Positions 18,975 to 30,082 of a stretch of DNA of 64,000 bases are shown piece by piece; positions within the stretch are counted from its first letter, which is position 1; each line of letters opens with the position of its first letter. The DNA is from Apodospora peruviana (lineage: Eukaryota; Ascomycota; Sordariomycetes; Sordariales; Lasiosphaeriaceae). The position numbers were made by a program, and so were the translations under genes. The DNA lies in the NCBI GenBank assembly GCA_033439685.1, contig JAUEDM010000006.1:310001-374000 (forward strand). The letters are read 5' to 3'. The notes beneath the pieces were generated by a model that saw only the letters and a list, made by a program, of their open reading frames with translations, had not been told where the DNA came from and searched no databases.

Positions 18975-21347
18975 TCAAATGGAGGCAGCCCGCCCGCGAC
19001 TCATCTCAATTAGACACGAGGGGCTTACCCAAGTGCAAACGTCTCGACCTGTGTGATGACCCACAGGCACTAACCTCCAAGTTTGCTCTCTACCCCCAGT
19101 CTCCTGGCTAGTATCTCCACCTAGATTTGATATCCGCGTCAAACCATACATCAGATATGCATCCTCCGTCTCAAAATAAGCTCCCCTCTCGTACAAGAGC
19201 TTAACCACCGCTTCGTGACCATACTCATCCGCCAATGACAATGGCGTCCGACCAAGATCATTCTTTGATTCAACAGAGGCTCCATTTTCGAGCAGAAGCC
19301 TCACCACCTTCTCGTGGCCCATCATAGCAGCCCATATTAACGGTGACCAACCCGCATTTTCTTTTGCTTCGATATTGGCTCCATGCTCAAGCAACAGCTT
19401 AGCCACCGACTCGTCACCCCCCTCAGCCGCGGATATCAATGGTGTCTGGCCCCAGTTATTCCTTGTTTCAACATCTGCCCCTTTCACAAGTAACAGCTTG
19501 ACTACCGTGTCTTTTCTCTTATCGACGGCCCATGCTAGAGCTGTCCGACCCAACTTATCTCTTACTGCCAAATCGGCTCCCCTTTCAAGTAATAGCTCAA
19601 CGGATGCCTTGTTACCCGTCTTGGTTGCCCACAGTAACGGCGTTTGCCCACCTCGATCCGTTGTTTCGATATCGGCCCCTCCGTCGAGAAGTAGGCTCAC
19701 TACCGCCTCGTGGCCCCTTTCAGCAGCCCACGATAGCGGTGTCTGACCATACCCGGTATCCCGTGTCTCAACATTGGCACCTCTTTCGAGTAACAGTCTC
19801 ACAATCGTCTCATCGCCGTTTTCAGCGGCAAAAGATAGTGATGTCCGACCGGCCCCGTCTTCAGCTTCAATTTCGACTCTCCCCGACGCTAGCAGCAATC
19901 TCAAAACAGATGCGCGTCCGTCTCTGGCCGCTTTCAACAACAAGGTCCATCCATCCTCGTCCCGGCTGTCGGCATCGATTTCGTTTCGGGCGAGGAGGAT
20001 TTTGATGACGGCTTCGTCGCCTCGTTCTACCGCCGATGACAGCATCTGCCTTCCGTTTCCCTGCCTCAGATCATTCTGGAAGTCGATTCGTGTAAGCAGT
20101 AGCCAGATATCCCCTGCTTGTCCCTGCTCTACCGCCCGCAAGAGCGTCGCCTGTCGTGCGCGATAGGTGCGGTGATGCATTTCTGCAGAGTGGATCATCA
20201 CCAGTGACAGTTCCTTGTCATCCTCATACTCGCCGCCCGCCTTCCCCCCTCGCGACGTACGTCCTTTGCGAACCCACATCCTCCGCAGCGGACACTGCGA
20301 CAGCCGAAGTTTCCTCAAATTAATTGGTTTGAGCTCCTCTCCGCAAACCCGCACAAACTGGGTCATGTTCAGGAGGGGATCTCGTAGGTAAATGCCGATA
20401 GGCTCGTCTTTGCCGCCCTTTTCCTTGCAGTTCAGGATGGCAAGGCCTATCCCCTTGGGGCTAATGCCAACGAAGCGGACTTCCAGATGGATGCCGCGGC
20501 CACTGACGGTCCAGGGGCTACTATCCAGGGTGCCGGGGGGCGCGAACTCGATAATGTTGCCCGAGTCGATGAACCAGTCTGGGGACGTGGCCAAGAGTCC
20601 CCCGCGTTGGTCCGGCGATCGCCAGGCAAAAAGGCTGTGATCATCCGATGTCTTCATGATTTCCTCCTGGAGTCGGATAAATGCGGTATCTCTCTCTCCG
20701 TAGATCAGTGGCATGTTGATGCCAAAGATTCCCAGCAGGCTGTAGGAACGGTCCTCCACTCTTGTCGTCTCTCTCCCTGCCGCCCATGACATCTTCTGCG
20801 CGACGCTGAAGGCGTCTAGATTCGCGTGTCCCGACAGCAAGATGAGCGGGATGCGGGTGCGGTCCGATATAGCCTGCCGGAGACTTTCTCGCGTGCCCAG
20901 CTCTTTCCAGACGTCATCGAAGAAGACCAAAGCAGGCGGTGCAATCAGCTCTTGGAGTGTCCACCCTCGAGTAAACCACCGGCTGTCTGTTAGTTTGGCC
21001 CAGGTCGGCACGTCGGCGAGGTAGGCAAGGCAAACGACAGCGTCCTGGTACCAGCGGTACATGGAATTGATGGCCTCGGAGAGCTCAGCGCTGCTGGTCT
21101 TGTCAATGCAGCAGGTGTCGATCCAAACGTAATCGAACCCTCTGTCTTTGGCGACGGTGCAACACGCGCGGATCTTTTTGTATCCTTTCTTATGTGTCCT
21201 ATGGCCGTCTTCCATTTCGCGCAGCGTCACCTCGCCGTCGCCCCAGGTGTGGGAGAGGATGGCGTAGCGGGGGACATTGTCGTCGGCGAATTCGGAGAGC
21301 ACCAGAGTGTGTGTGTTAAGGAGTCGCATTCTAGAGCTGCCATTCAA
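18975..21347 (-). CDS. HET-domain protein with C-terminal ankyrin repeats (second)
   Basis: Continuous 790-residue frame. The HET region runs from RYAILSHTWGD (27-37) through DYVWIDTCCIDK (72-83), AINSMYRWY (92-100) and WFTRGWTLQELIAP (124-137), the arrangement of the HET-D/E-like group rather than that of the HET protein at 1322-3685. Nine or so ankyrin repeats fill about 420-730. Role: incompatibility/cell-death signalling, cytosolic. The true start may be Met7 (21329), because MRLLNT is the usual N-terminus of this group. The last about 50 residues after the repeats (GGDTSQETGG onward) look unlike protein sequence and may be intron read-through. A 14-G run (about 21390-21403) lies just upstream. 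Confidence 0.88.
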   Translation of the reverse strand: MNGSSRMRLLNTHTLVLSEFADDNVPRYAILSHTWGDGEVTLREMEDGHRTHKKGYKKIRACCTVAKDRGFDYVWIDTCCIDKTSSAELSEAINSMYRWYQDAVVCLAYLADVPTWAKLTDSRWFTRGWTLQELIAPPALVFFDDVWKELGTRESLRQAISDRTRIPLILLSGHANLDAFSVAQKMSWAAGRETTRVEDRSYSLLGIFGINMPLIYGERDTAFIRLQEEIMKTSDDHSLFAWRSPDQRGGLLATSPDWFIDSGNIIEFAPPGTLDSSPWTVSGRGIHLEVRFVGISPKGIGLAILNCKEKGGKDEPIGIYLRDPLLNMTQFVRVCGEELKPINLRKLRLSQCPLRRMWVRKGRTSRGGKAGGEYEDDKELSLVMIHSAEMHHRTYRARQATLLRAVEQGQAGDIWLLLTRIDFQNDLRQGNGRQMLSSAVERGDEAVIKILLARNEIDADSRDEDGWTLLLKAARDGRASVLRLLLASGRVEIEAEDGAGRTSLSFAAENGDETIVRLLLERGANVETRDTGYGQTPLSWAAERGHEAVVSLLLDGGADIETTDRGGQTPLLWATKTGNKASVELLLERGADLAVRDKLGRTALAWAVDKRKDTVVKLLLVKGADVETRNNWGQTPLISAAEGGDESVAKLLLEHGANIEAKENAGWSPLIWAAMMGHEKVVRLLLENGASVESKNDLGRTPLSLADEYGHEAVVKLLYERGAYFETEDAYLMYGLTRISNLGGDTSQETGGREQTWRLVPVGHHTGRDVCTWVSPSCLIEMSRGRAASI

Positions 21348-21806
21348 TCAGAATGGGTGTTTGTTGGTGAATTATCTTTGCTGATAAAGAGGGGGGGGGG
21401 GGGATTGTTCAATTGTTGTGGGTTTCTACCTGGGCTGGGGCTGGGGCGGGGGTTTTGAATTGAACTTTGAAGGCCTCCAGCTGAGGCATCGCTGAAAAGC
21501 AGGGGTAGGAGCCCGCTTTTGGCTGCCTCAATCGGTACCAGCCTTTATTTCTTTATCGGCCTTGAAACTGTATTCGAAGCCATGACTTTCAAGAACAGCG
21601 GTGAATTGGATTTGTTAATACCTATATAGTCTGGCATGTGTATGTGGTACTGCCAAGTATTTCAGTAGCTCCAACGGTGGACTCACACGTATCCCAGACT
21701 GTGTTTCCCAAGTTTGGTGGTGATCAGCCAAAGGAGAGTGAGTGACTGGAAACCTGGAGATTGTGCAGACTGGTAATTCTCAAGGTAAATGAGTGATAAT
21801 GGATAC
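21348..21806. other. Upstream region of the second HET gene
   Basis: About 460 bases containing a poly-G tract (about 21390-21403) followed by G-rich sequence. It presumably includes the HET promoter. No gene recognised. Confidence 0.35.
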
Positions 21807-22816
21807 CTAGTAACTGGTGCTGCAGTGGCTTATGTGCGCCGTGCCGGGGAAGTAAAGATACCTTGGGTCGATAGTAGAAGCTGATTCTTTGCTAGTATCA
21901 TGTCCTAACGAGAGGAGAAAGTCCTCAGCATACTCCTCGTACTCTCTCATAAAGTCCTCCAAATGGAACTTGTTCTCCAGGTTTCTCTGCTCCAGTATGG
22001 TTTGCCCGGCACCCATATAAACCTCCTTGAATGCCGCGTAAACCTCAGGACTCTTCTATAGTGAGGGATAAAGAGTTGATTGTCCCCAGTCACCATGGCA
22101 CCCTTGAAAGCCTGGTATACATCATCCACGTCGTCAGAGAAGTTCACCCTGTCACACTGACCGAAATCGAGTAGAAAAAGCCCGATAGGCCAATACTGCA
22201 AGTCGAGCGTCCCATCACCTCTGCCCCGAGTTGCAGACGAGCCCAGCACAAATTCAACATCGTCGCCGTTCACACCCGCACCCCAGGGCATAATGACGAA
22301 TGCTTTACCCATTGCAGAAGCAATTCCCATGACATCCAACCCCAGCTGCTGCATTGGCTGGAGCTAGAAGGGAAAGTTGTGGAGGGAGATTTTTCTTGGC
22401 AAAGACACCAGTATTTTTGCCGAGATAGGTTCGCGCGAGGCAATGTTTGTTCGGCGTGTCATTTAGGAGGAGGTCGAAGGTCGCCGGATCAGGAGAGTCG
22501 GTATCGTGCGGGTAGAAGAAAGCGATTAATGCCTTTCCGACAATCTTGGGCAGGGGGAGAAGCGTTCCATCGGAACCATATGACCCCGAGTACGATATGC
22601 CACTGGGAATTTCTCGAGCATCTGGGTCCAGTATGCGTCGTCGTCGGCCCGATTAACTCCCAGAAGGTTATGCACCCGCACATCGCTCTTGATCGTGTCG
22701 TCAAAACGTTTAAATGCCTCGGCGACAAGACGATGGAGAGAGTACTCGTGGCCGAGGTTGGTCAGACGGTCTTGAAGTACCATTGGCATCCTTGACCTTC
22801 CCGCAGACATCCTCAT
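21807..22816 (-). pseudogene. Broken DUF3669-like gene
   Basis: Reading right to left, coding blocks appear in changing frames. NLGHEYSLHRLVAEAF and FPVAYRTRGHMVPMERFSP come first (22816-22560). LPKIVGKALIAFFYP and CLARTYLGKN come next (about 22555-22370). MQQLGLDVMGIASAMGKAF and VEFVLGSS follow (22354-22050), and finally SPEVYAAFKEVYMGAGQTIL to the stop at 21807. The order matches fungal DUF3669 proteins, often labelled zinc-finger proteins; function unknown. At least three frameshifts (near 22560, 22360 and 22060) and an in-frame TAG near 22356 separate the blocks. The N-terminal third of the family is missing. It overlaps the start of the plus-strand F-box-like gene. Confidence 0.6.
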
Positions 22817-24312
22817 CGAAAATATTTGGCTACTTCAAGCCGGGAGTAGTAACGCTTACCCAAGGTAATAGTGTCTTCAGAGTGTTCAGCATCTACCTGA
22901 AGCGCTATGATGATCCGATTCGCCACCAAACAATCGAGAACGCACGCCTGGTGTGCCGTCTCTTCTGCGAGATTGCATCGAGGCACCTGTTTCCCGTCGT
23001 CCAGGTGCATCTCAACCAGCCATCCCTCGATCGACTCGATGCGATTTCTCGGAATCCTCACATTGCCGTAGGTATTCAGGGCGTGGAGCTCATACTGGAC
23101 TATTGTCCGAAAGAACTCGCTCAAGACCTGGGACGATTCAGAGCCCATTGCCTGAAGGGTCTGGGGGACCACGAAGAAACCTGTTCCTGGTACCTCGAGG
23201 GTATTTTGCTGGGTCACGAGGCTCAGCAGGAACAGGAGGGGCGTGTGGCCAGCTTTAAGGACCCCATCATAATCGACAGCGAGTACCACCAAGGGGAGTT
23301 GAACTATGGCTCCATTAGCGATGCATGGGACAGGGTTGGACAGTCGGCGGCCAAGGTCTCGGTCCTCGCTGATGAGGCTACTGAATACCAGCGTATCCTT
23401 CTTCGAGTCTACGACGAGCTTGGCCGAAAGCATGAGGAGCAGGCTCGTCTGATCGCTGATGGCACCTTCGCGACATGGTTGCGTCGGCCATGTTGCGTTT
23501 ACGACCTTCTATACCCCTGCGCTTCTTCGGCGAGTTCCATCGATTTTGATGGAAAAGCCGCGGTACGTGTGTTGAACACCAAAGATGGCCTATTCCAGTT
23601 CGCCATCACACCGCTGAAATGGGAAGAGATCGAGTTGTTGGAGGGAGGAGCCGAGCTTCTTCCCGCTCGACTTCTCTCGACCTTACCGACTGCTATGCAC
23701 AGGGCAGGACGAGATCTGCGACACTCTCAGATCTGCTGCTTTCCGCTCCGTTCCAATCACTCGGCTCTATGTCCCAGTGATGTCCCTACGGACTCGGCCT
23801 GGGACGGTCTCGTAGCCGCGTTCCAACAGCTTGCATCATTTTGGTTCGGACATCATGGCTCCTTGAGCGTCAGGGGTCTCCGACCCGAACATCTCCCAGC
23901 CGACCAACAAGCTTTTATAGACAGGTACCTCAGCGCAGTCTTGTCTGGCCACCGGCTCGAGGCAATTGATCTTGACTTCCATTCCTTTGCGCTCCACGAC
24001 GGTGAAAAGCGTGATGGACTCTACTACCGTGTTGACGCAGCCCTTGGCACACCGGACTGGCCCCGTATCAAGATACTGTCCATCGCGAAGATCTCGCTGC
24101 ACCAGGCTGCGCTGGACAAGTTGTGTGCCGGGGTTGGCAACGGACTGGAACACATGAGGATGCGCGATGTAGATATGTTGAGTGGTGAATGGGCAGCCGC
24201 ACTGGACATGTTGCGCAACAGGATGGTGGGTCGATGTCGCGACGGGAGGTGTCGATTCATCCTCTCTGGTGCTTTCGGGGCGAATTTGGAGCGAAGGATT
24301 TCAAAAATATAG
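22797..24312 (+). pseudogene. F-box-like protein with damaged N-terminus
   Basis: The F-box start LPADILIENI is encoded at 22797 onward, and the main body, IYLKRYDD...ARLVCRLFCEIASRHLFPVVQVHL...GIQGVELILDY, follows in another frame to the stop at 24312. Joining the two frames would need a 25-nt intron (22863-22887), too short to be credible, or a frameshift. The LPADIL frame has a stop upstream and no ATG. F-box proteins recruit substrates to SCF ubiquitin ligases; the variable C-terminal part (about 440 residues) is of the unannotated kind seen in many fungal members. The body is open over about 470 codons, so damage may be recent or limited to the 5' end. A start at the in-frame ATG 22714 with a non-F-box N-terminus is the alternative. 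Confidence 0.55.
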
Positions 24313-24725
24313 AGAATAATCGGATCCTTGCTCGTACTCATGCGCCTCCACGGCCAAAGACACCGGAACTTGTCCCTCAAGTGGTGGATTATGTAAAGGG
24401 GATAGATACTGAGGATAATCCTCTCCGCGGCTAGCAACAGCGGGACCCCCTTTTGACTCTTTTGTCACATTATTATATTACAGGACAGGCTTATATAGAA
24501 ACCAGGTACCTAGACTCATTAGTATAAATTGAAGGTACTAACTAACAACCATGTCATACATGCATTTCATGCTAAACGCCTCTGTGATCACACAATAAAG
24601 TGCCAACCATACCAAATATTCTCAGGGCTCGGGGTATCTTCAAGGTGTTATTGACGCCTGAAAATTCCGCGCCGCCAAAAAACAAACTGGCAATCAATCA
24701 TACAGTCAGTCAATCGGCAAAATGT
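24313..24725. other. Intergenic region before tRNA-Gln
   Basis: About 410 AT-leaning bases. No gene or repeat recognised. Confidence 0.4.
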
Positions 24726-24809
24726 AGGTCGTACCCGGAATCGAACCGGGGTCACCAGAATCATTGAGAGAATCAGAATCTGGGGTGATAACCGCTACAC
24801 TATACAACC
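24726..24809 (-). tRNA. tRNA-Gln (anticodon CTG) with intron
   Basis: On the minus strand the acceptor stem pairs GGTTGTA with TACGACC. A-box sequence TAGTGTAGCGGTTA and B-box GGTTCGATTCC are present. The anticodon stem CCAGA/TCTGG encloses a loop with CTG at positions 34-36, interrupted by a 12-nt intron after position 37. The anticodon reads the glutamine codon CAG. Flanking sequence shows no clear terminator run on the minus strand beyond a short TTTT. Confidence 0.87.
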
Positions 24810-24928
24810 TTGTTGTCTGCGAGTCATGTTCATCGGTGTTGCCAAATGTGCATATCAAACTAGGTACCTAGCCATTGGGCTATTGGTACCAGCTGGTGGA
24901 GTGGTGTCGAGTCATGCAGCAGCAGTCT

Positions 24929-26588
24929 CTAAACCTTGGCTGGATCTTCTCTTGCGCGGAAGACCAAGTACGGCCCATGGTGCTGAGAGGTAAAGATATC
25001 GTACAGCTGAAACTCGCCGGGCTTGTCCCTCCCATCCGTTGCACCCGGGGTCCCCCCTCCCACCTTTCCCAGCTTTCCCGGAGCGGTCTCAAAATCAAAG
25101 AGCCAAAGTGTCTTGGCAGGCACAAAACTCAGCCCCAGGTACGCCATCGCCTTTCCGGCGCACGATCTTGCACCGATCGAAAAAGCCGCGAAGCCTTCGA
25201 GTGCTGCTCGTTTCCGTGCTTCTTGGTTCCCCGGCTCGTCCAGCCAGCGCTCGGGCCGGAAGGTAAACGGCTCCGGGAAGTAAGCCTCGTTATAGTGCAG
25301 CGCGTACGTGTTGACTCCAAAGGTGATGCCGCGGGGAATTGCGTGGCAGTCGATAACGAGGGGCTCCTTGTCCTTTGGGTCCTGGACTCGCCACAGCGTT
25401 ATCGACGACGGCGGCGACATGCGCAAGGCCTCGTCGATGCATGCCCGGAGATATGTGCAGCTGGCGAGCTTTGGGCCGCCTTTGATGTCAGCAGCGCTCG
25501 AAAACGTCGACCTGATCTCGCCTTCGAGTCGGCGATAGCATTTGCGGGTTGCGACTGAGGTAGAAGAAGAGGGCCGACATGCCAGTGACGACCGTGTCAC
25601 CGCCTGTTTGAATCACTTCAAGTTAGCAACACTGGTAATGGGTACTTACCAAGACTCATCAGCAGTCAGAGGGGGAGCTGACAGACCTGCAGTAAGAAAA
25701 GACCAAGCCTCGGCCGAGAGCTCTCCGCTTCGTGGACTTTTGATGCTTGTATCTGTGCCCATCTCACCGGCCACGTCTGAGTAGAAATCCGCCTTTGCAT
25801 GCCTGCCCAGCTTGGCGCGTGCTTTGATCATGCTCTCCAGCAGCCGGAAGAACTTCTCGCGAACCTCGTAAAAGACCCAGTCAAAGATGGCATCAATCGA
25901 CACCTTTCTCAGGATGGGATAGTGCATGTAGATGTTCCCGCGATAATCCCTAAACTGCATCCCCTTCACGATGAACCGGTTGGCCTCTTTCTTCTGCATC
26001 TCCAGGTCTGAACCAAACGCAAGTTGGCCGACAATGTCCAGGCTGAGACGGCTGGACCGCTCTGTCATATTCACAGGCTCGGAGTTTTTCGAAGAGGTCA
26101 ATATCTGCTCCAGGTAGATGTCTATCTGCTCGGCCATGGTGGGCTCAAACGACCGCATCGCACGTTCCGAGGTGACTTGGCTGACCCTTTTGCGTTTCTG
26201 GCGATGCATGTCGTTATCAAGGGCAGTGAATACGTTGAAGATGCTCTGGGATGCTGCGGCCAGGTAGGCATCAGACTTGGTGATCCGATCATTGAGATAG
26301 ATGTCATTCCATCTCAATTCGCTGTTTAGCTCTAGACTTGACATTGAAGTTGACTTGGGATGGGGCTATGGGGCTCACCTCGTAAAGCGGTAGCAGTGTT
26401 AAAAACAAGCCTGCTCGGCCCAAGCCTGATCACTCGTCCATATTTGTTGTGGTTCTGTAGAATGACCAAATGAAGTCGCTTCTGGAACGCCTACCAGGCC
26501 GAGTATCCGAGTGTCAGCTTGGCAGCGAATGGCCCCGGATAACCGCGAAGAGGGTGGAGGATGATCCTGTAACCTGCGACAAGAAAAA
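24929..26588 (-). pseudogene. Cytochrome P450 pseudogene
   Basis: Conserved P450 blocks occur in order on the minus strand. These are LHPLRGYPGPF near 26570-26540, the K-helix EALRM with its ExxR, and the heme-binding FSIGARSCAGKA near 25150. Splicing a GTCTGT...AACAG intron (25604-25686, GCTAAC branch site) restores the I-helix FLTAGGDT. Lesions: an in-frame TAG at 26493-26491 in SAW-TAG-AFQKR (CAG to TAG, a CpA to TpA change); an extra A near 25541 shifting the frame between LSRNPQ and CYRRLEGEIR; and an apparently lost 3' splice AG before DIYLND. The N-terminal membrane anchor was not found. The gene resembles the short fungal P450s of secondary-metabolite pathways; substrate unknown. No partner cluster genes seen. 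Confidence 0.82.
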
Positions 26589-28120
26589 TCTTCGCGCGAG
26601 TTATCAGTACAAACACACAATGCAGGAGGGGTGAAAATATGTGATAGATGGGTCTTGCCCTACAGCGGAAATCAATGCGCAGGCGGCATACATTGCGCCA
26701 TTTTTAAGATCAGCTTCATGTTGAAGCGACATCGTTCTGTTCGGTCAACAGTCGTGGCTAGGTACTTGGGTAGATCAGAGACAGGATGGCAGCAGCAGCA
26801 CGAAATAGTCACGAAAGGTAACAAGGGAGCGAGAGCATGGAACACCGGAGAATGGGAGGGGAATGTTATACTAATTAGAATGGTCAAGCCTTTGAACTTG
26901 GTCCATCCCTTTGGAGCCCAGCTGACGTTCCCTTCCTTCTACAGACACACATACGAGCAGTCGAAACTCTAGATCCCTACCCTAAGTTTGTTTGTTAGTA
27001 CGAGACTTCCACCCTGGTGATGCGGTTAGTATGACTGCATGTCTGGGCCACTCGGATGTTACCTTGATGATTAGGTCAGACGTAAACGTCGAGAGATGTA
27101 TCCTTCTATGGTAAGAAGTATATGCCTTCCCCGCTTCCCCTGGGATATTGTTGGTTTTAAACGCCCCTGATGAGTGTAATATCTGATTTCTCTCCAGTCC
27201 GGGACCGGTATTTCCAGAGATAAGCATTTCTGGGAAGTTGACTATCATGCAGGGCGGACGCACAGGCTGCCAACCATCCTGCAGGACATTGTTGATGGTT
27301 ATCGAGTCTGGCTTCAGACAGTGGCGGTGCTGGTGCTACACTGGGGATTTGTGCGGAATGTATTGTGAGCCACAAAACCAGGCACGATAAACGGCGTTCA
27401 TTCCTACCAATCAGGCGAGAAGAGTGTTCGGCAACAGTGCATCAGGTGGGAGGCCTACAACTGCCGCCACTGAAACGTATCCAGCGTCAACCGAAGCGGC
27501 CATAATATTCAGCCATATTATGCCCAGTAGTTAAAGGAGAAAGAAAGTTGGTTTTATACACAACGATCATACGTATTTGCTCTATTATGTCAGATCCACT
27601 CGGTACGACCTCCTCACCAAGCAGAAGCTACTTGGTGCCCGATATCGCAAGGCTACGCGTCGTCCTTCTTTAGCCATGGTTTGGAATATGAGTTCTCAGG
27701 AGCAGGGGCAGTGGCTGACTGTCGGGAAGAAGCAAGCTGAATCTGATGCACGGTTCCGGACGCCTCATGCATCTCAGCCGCAAGAATGTCCTCAGAACAC
27801 GCGTTTGCCCACCATCTTGGATCGAACCTGAACGAGTCTCACAATCATGACTGGCTTCAGTTTCCTTCTAGCTCAAGGCATCCATGCGCAAGCGCCCGTG
27901 GCGTTGATCAGGCTCAGGAATTGTAGCGTCCACTCTCATTGTCTGCGATGTACGTCTATATGGGGTGGTCAGCGTGGTTCGCCACAGCCTTACCTACTGC
28001 ATATCCAGTGTTCAGACTTCGGACTCCTTTAACTCTGCTCAGAATCTAACAGTTATAACTTCCCGTGCTTATCAACCCAATGGAGTTACAAGCAACCAGT
28101 TCTCTCACCCGTCGCCCGCC
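26589..28120. other. 1.5 kb without recognisable genes
   Basis: Several short open frames on both strands (for example 26631-26972 and 27577-27831) lack motifs, splice context and family resemblance. I see no terminal repeats. It probably contains the remains of the P450 promoter and the promoter of the membrane-protein gene. Confidence 0.35.
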
Positions 28121-30082
28121 ATGTACTGGACAAGTTTTATTTGGTTTGCCAGCGCCGTCGCGCCCTTTGCCTCTTACGGTTCCGCTAAATACGTCGACAA
28201 GTTTGATCAATGCCGTGACAAGGTTCTCGGTATTATTAGTGGCAATGATACGCTTGGAGACATTAACAATGACACTATCTGGGAACGTTCTTATATCTAC
28301 ACTGGCACTGTTCAGGGACTTGATCCCAGGTTCGCACGCGAGGATATTTTAAGTCTGACATATAATGGTAAGTTCTCTGACTACTATACATACTGACTGG
28401 GTCTTAAAAAAATAACCATTAACCACCTCAAGTATGCACGCGAAGGCTGCATTGCAATGTGCGGTGCAGATGCACAGTTGCAAGAGCCGCGGACCGCTCT
28501 CTCGATGGTCGCCACGTGGATCTTTCCACTGGCTATTGTTCTCAGTCTGCCGTATGAAGCATTACACGGTGATCAAAAGTTTCTCTGAACAGTATCTGCA
28601 ATTCTCAACTGGATTGGTTCGCCCCAGACGGCCCTCTCGGCAACGATTTACAACTTTCGCCAGATAAGACAGGCACACAGACAGGCCGGGCTACTTAGCG
28701 GAGGAGAGCTTTACTCATCATGGAATAATGCGCTCTACGTTTTGTCTTGTCTCAATCAGTTTGATATTATCGATCCATCGGACGAAGTTCACCACAAAGA
28801 GTTCCTCGCAACGCTACTTTACGGCCTGTTCCGGCCAGTCGTTCACAGAAATAACGACGGCCCCGAGGATGGAGAGCTGACTAGTCAACTACTGTCACAT
28901 CTGGCATTTCAACTGCGCATGCTACGGCGCCGTGCCGTTATTCCCACGCTGGCGAGTCTGGCCACCTTTCTGGTTGCCTTTATCTTCTCTGTCGTCCTCT
29001 TGTTTGCTGAAGTTGGCGACAGTTCTACCGTGGACCCCCTTATACTTGGTCTTTTGTTCAGTTGGTTGCCAATGCTGGTCATCTTCACAATTGTCGACCG
29101 CAATCCGGTCTCTTCACGGCACACAGGGTTAGTGTGGTTCCTACAGTTCTCCCCAAAAGACGGCCAAAATTACTAACACAAAACCCTGCAGGGTTCTCAT
29201 CACAAGGTGGCTGTACAACGTAAATGAAGTCTTATCTTGGAGAGCGACCAGGGCGGAGGATGCTGCCACTATACAATGGTGGCCTCCAGCACCACCGCCA
29301 AAATATAACCGACCACGCGCGGAGCATGTCCCAGAACCAGATGCGGAACAGAATGTTCTTCTTCATAATGGGCCGAGATTCGTGATGCAGGAGCAGCCCC
29401 AATAGTGCCTGTGCGGGCCGACAAGTTTCAAATCAAGCGGTTCATTGGCCAGGGCAGGTCAATACAGTACGCCGGTCTGTCCTATGCCGTTATGAAGGAA
29501 ATCCCCCCCAAAGAACGGCCGCTTAAAGACTTTCCCACCCACTACGAAAAGTTCGCCGAGAGGGTGCATAAGAGGCTCAAGGGATATCTCCCGATCTCGT
29601 GGTTCACTACAGTCATGATTTCCGAAGGCTTGGTTATGACTGAGGTCATGTTGGCCTTCATGCTCGCTTTCAATACACCGACAGTAGGCCTCGGCTGTTG
29701 GTCCGGAAGCTGTGGAATTTATGCCATCCTTAGTTCTTTATGTTGGATCCTTGCCATGTGCTTCCGGAAGCCAGGGCTGGTCGTGACTTGCCTCTTCCAT
29801 GCCTTCAACTCTCGCCTTTGCGTGGCTTGTGACGGTTACGATGCTTGTGGTAAGCAAGACTCTCGCTCGGTATATCATTGATTGTCTGGTAAAGCTGATG
29901 AGTAGCAATAGCTGACTGGTGGAATGAATATTGCCAAACGTCACCCTTTGCATATCCCCAGTTCGGAGGATATATGGCGTTTGAGAATACACAGGCGCTC
30001 CGAGACATGTTTAACGTGGTCAAGTACTGGGCTACTGCAGGGTGGATTTGGTTTGACAATTCCCATAATCATGTTTGTCGTA

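Noticed and set aside
22813..23433. 206-codon minus-strand frame opposite the F-box-like gene
   Set aside because: It is the antisense shadow of the plus-strand body, whose F-box family blocks are recognisable.
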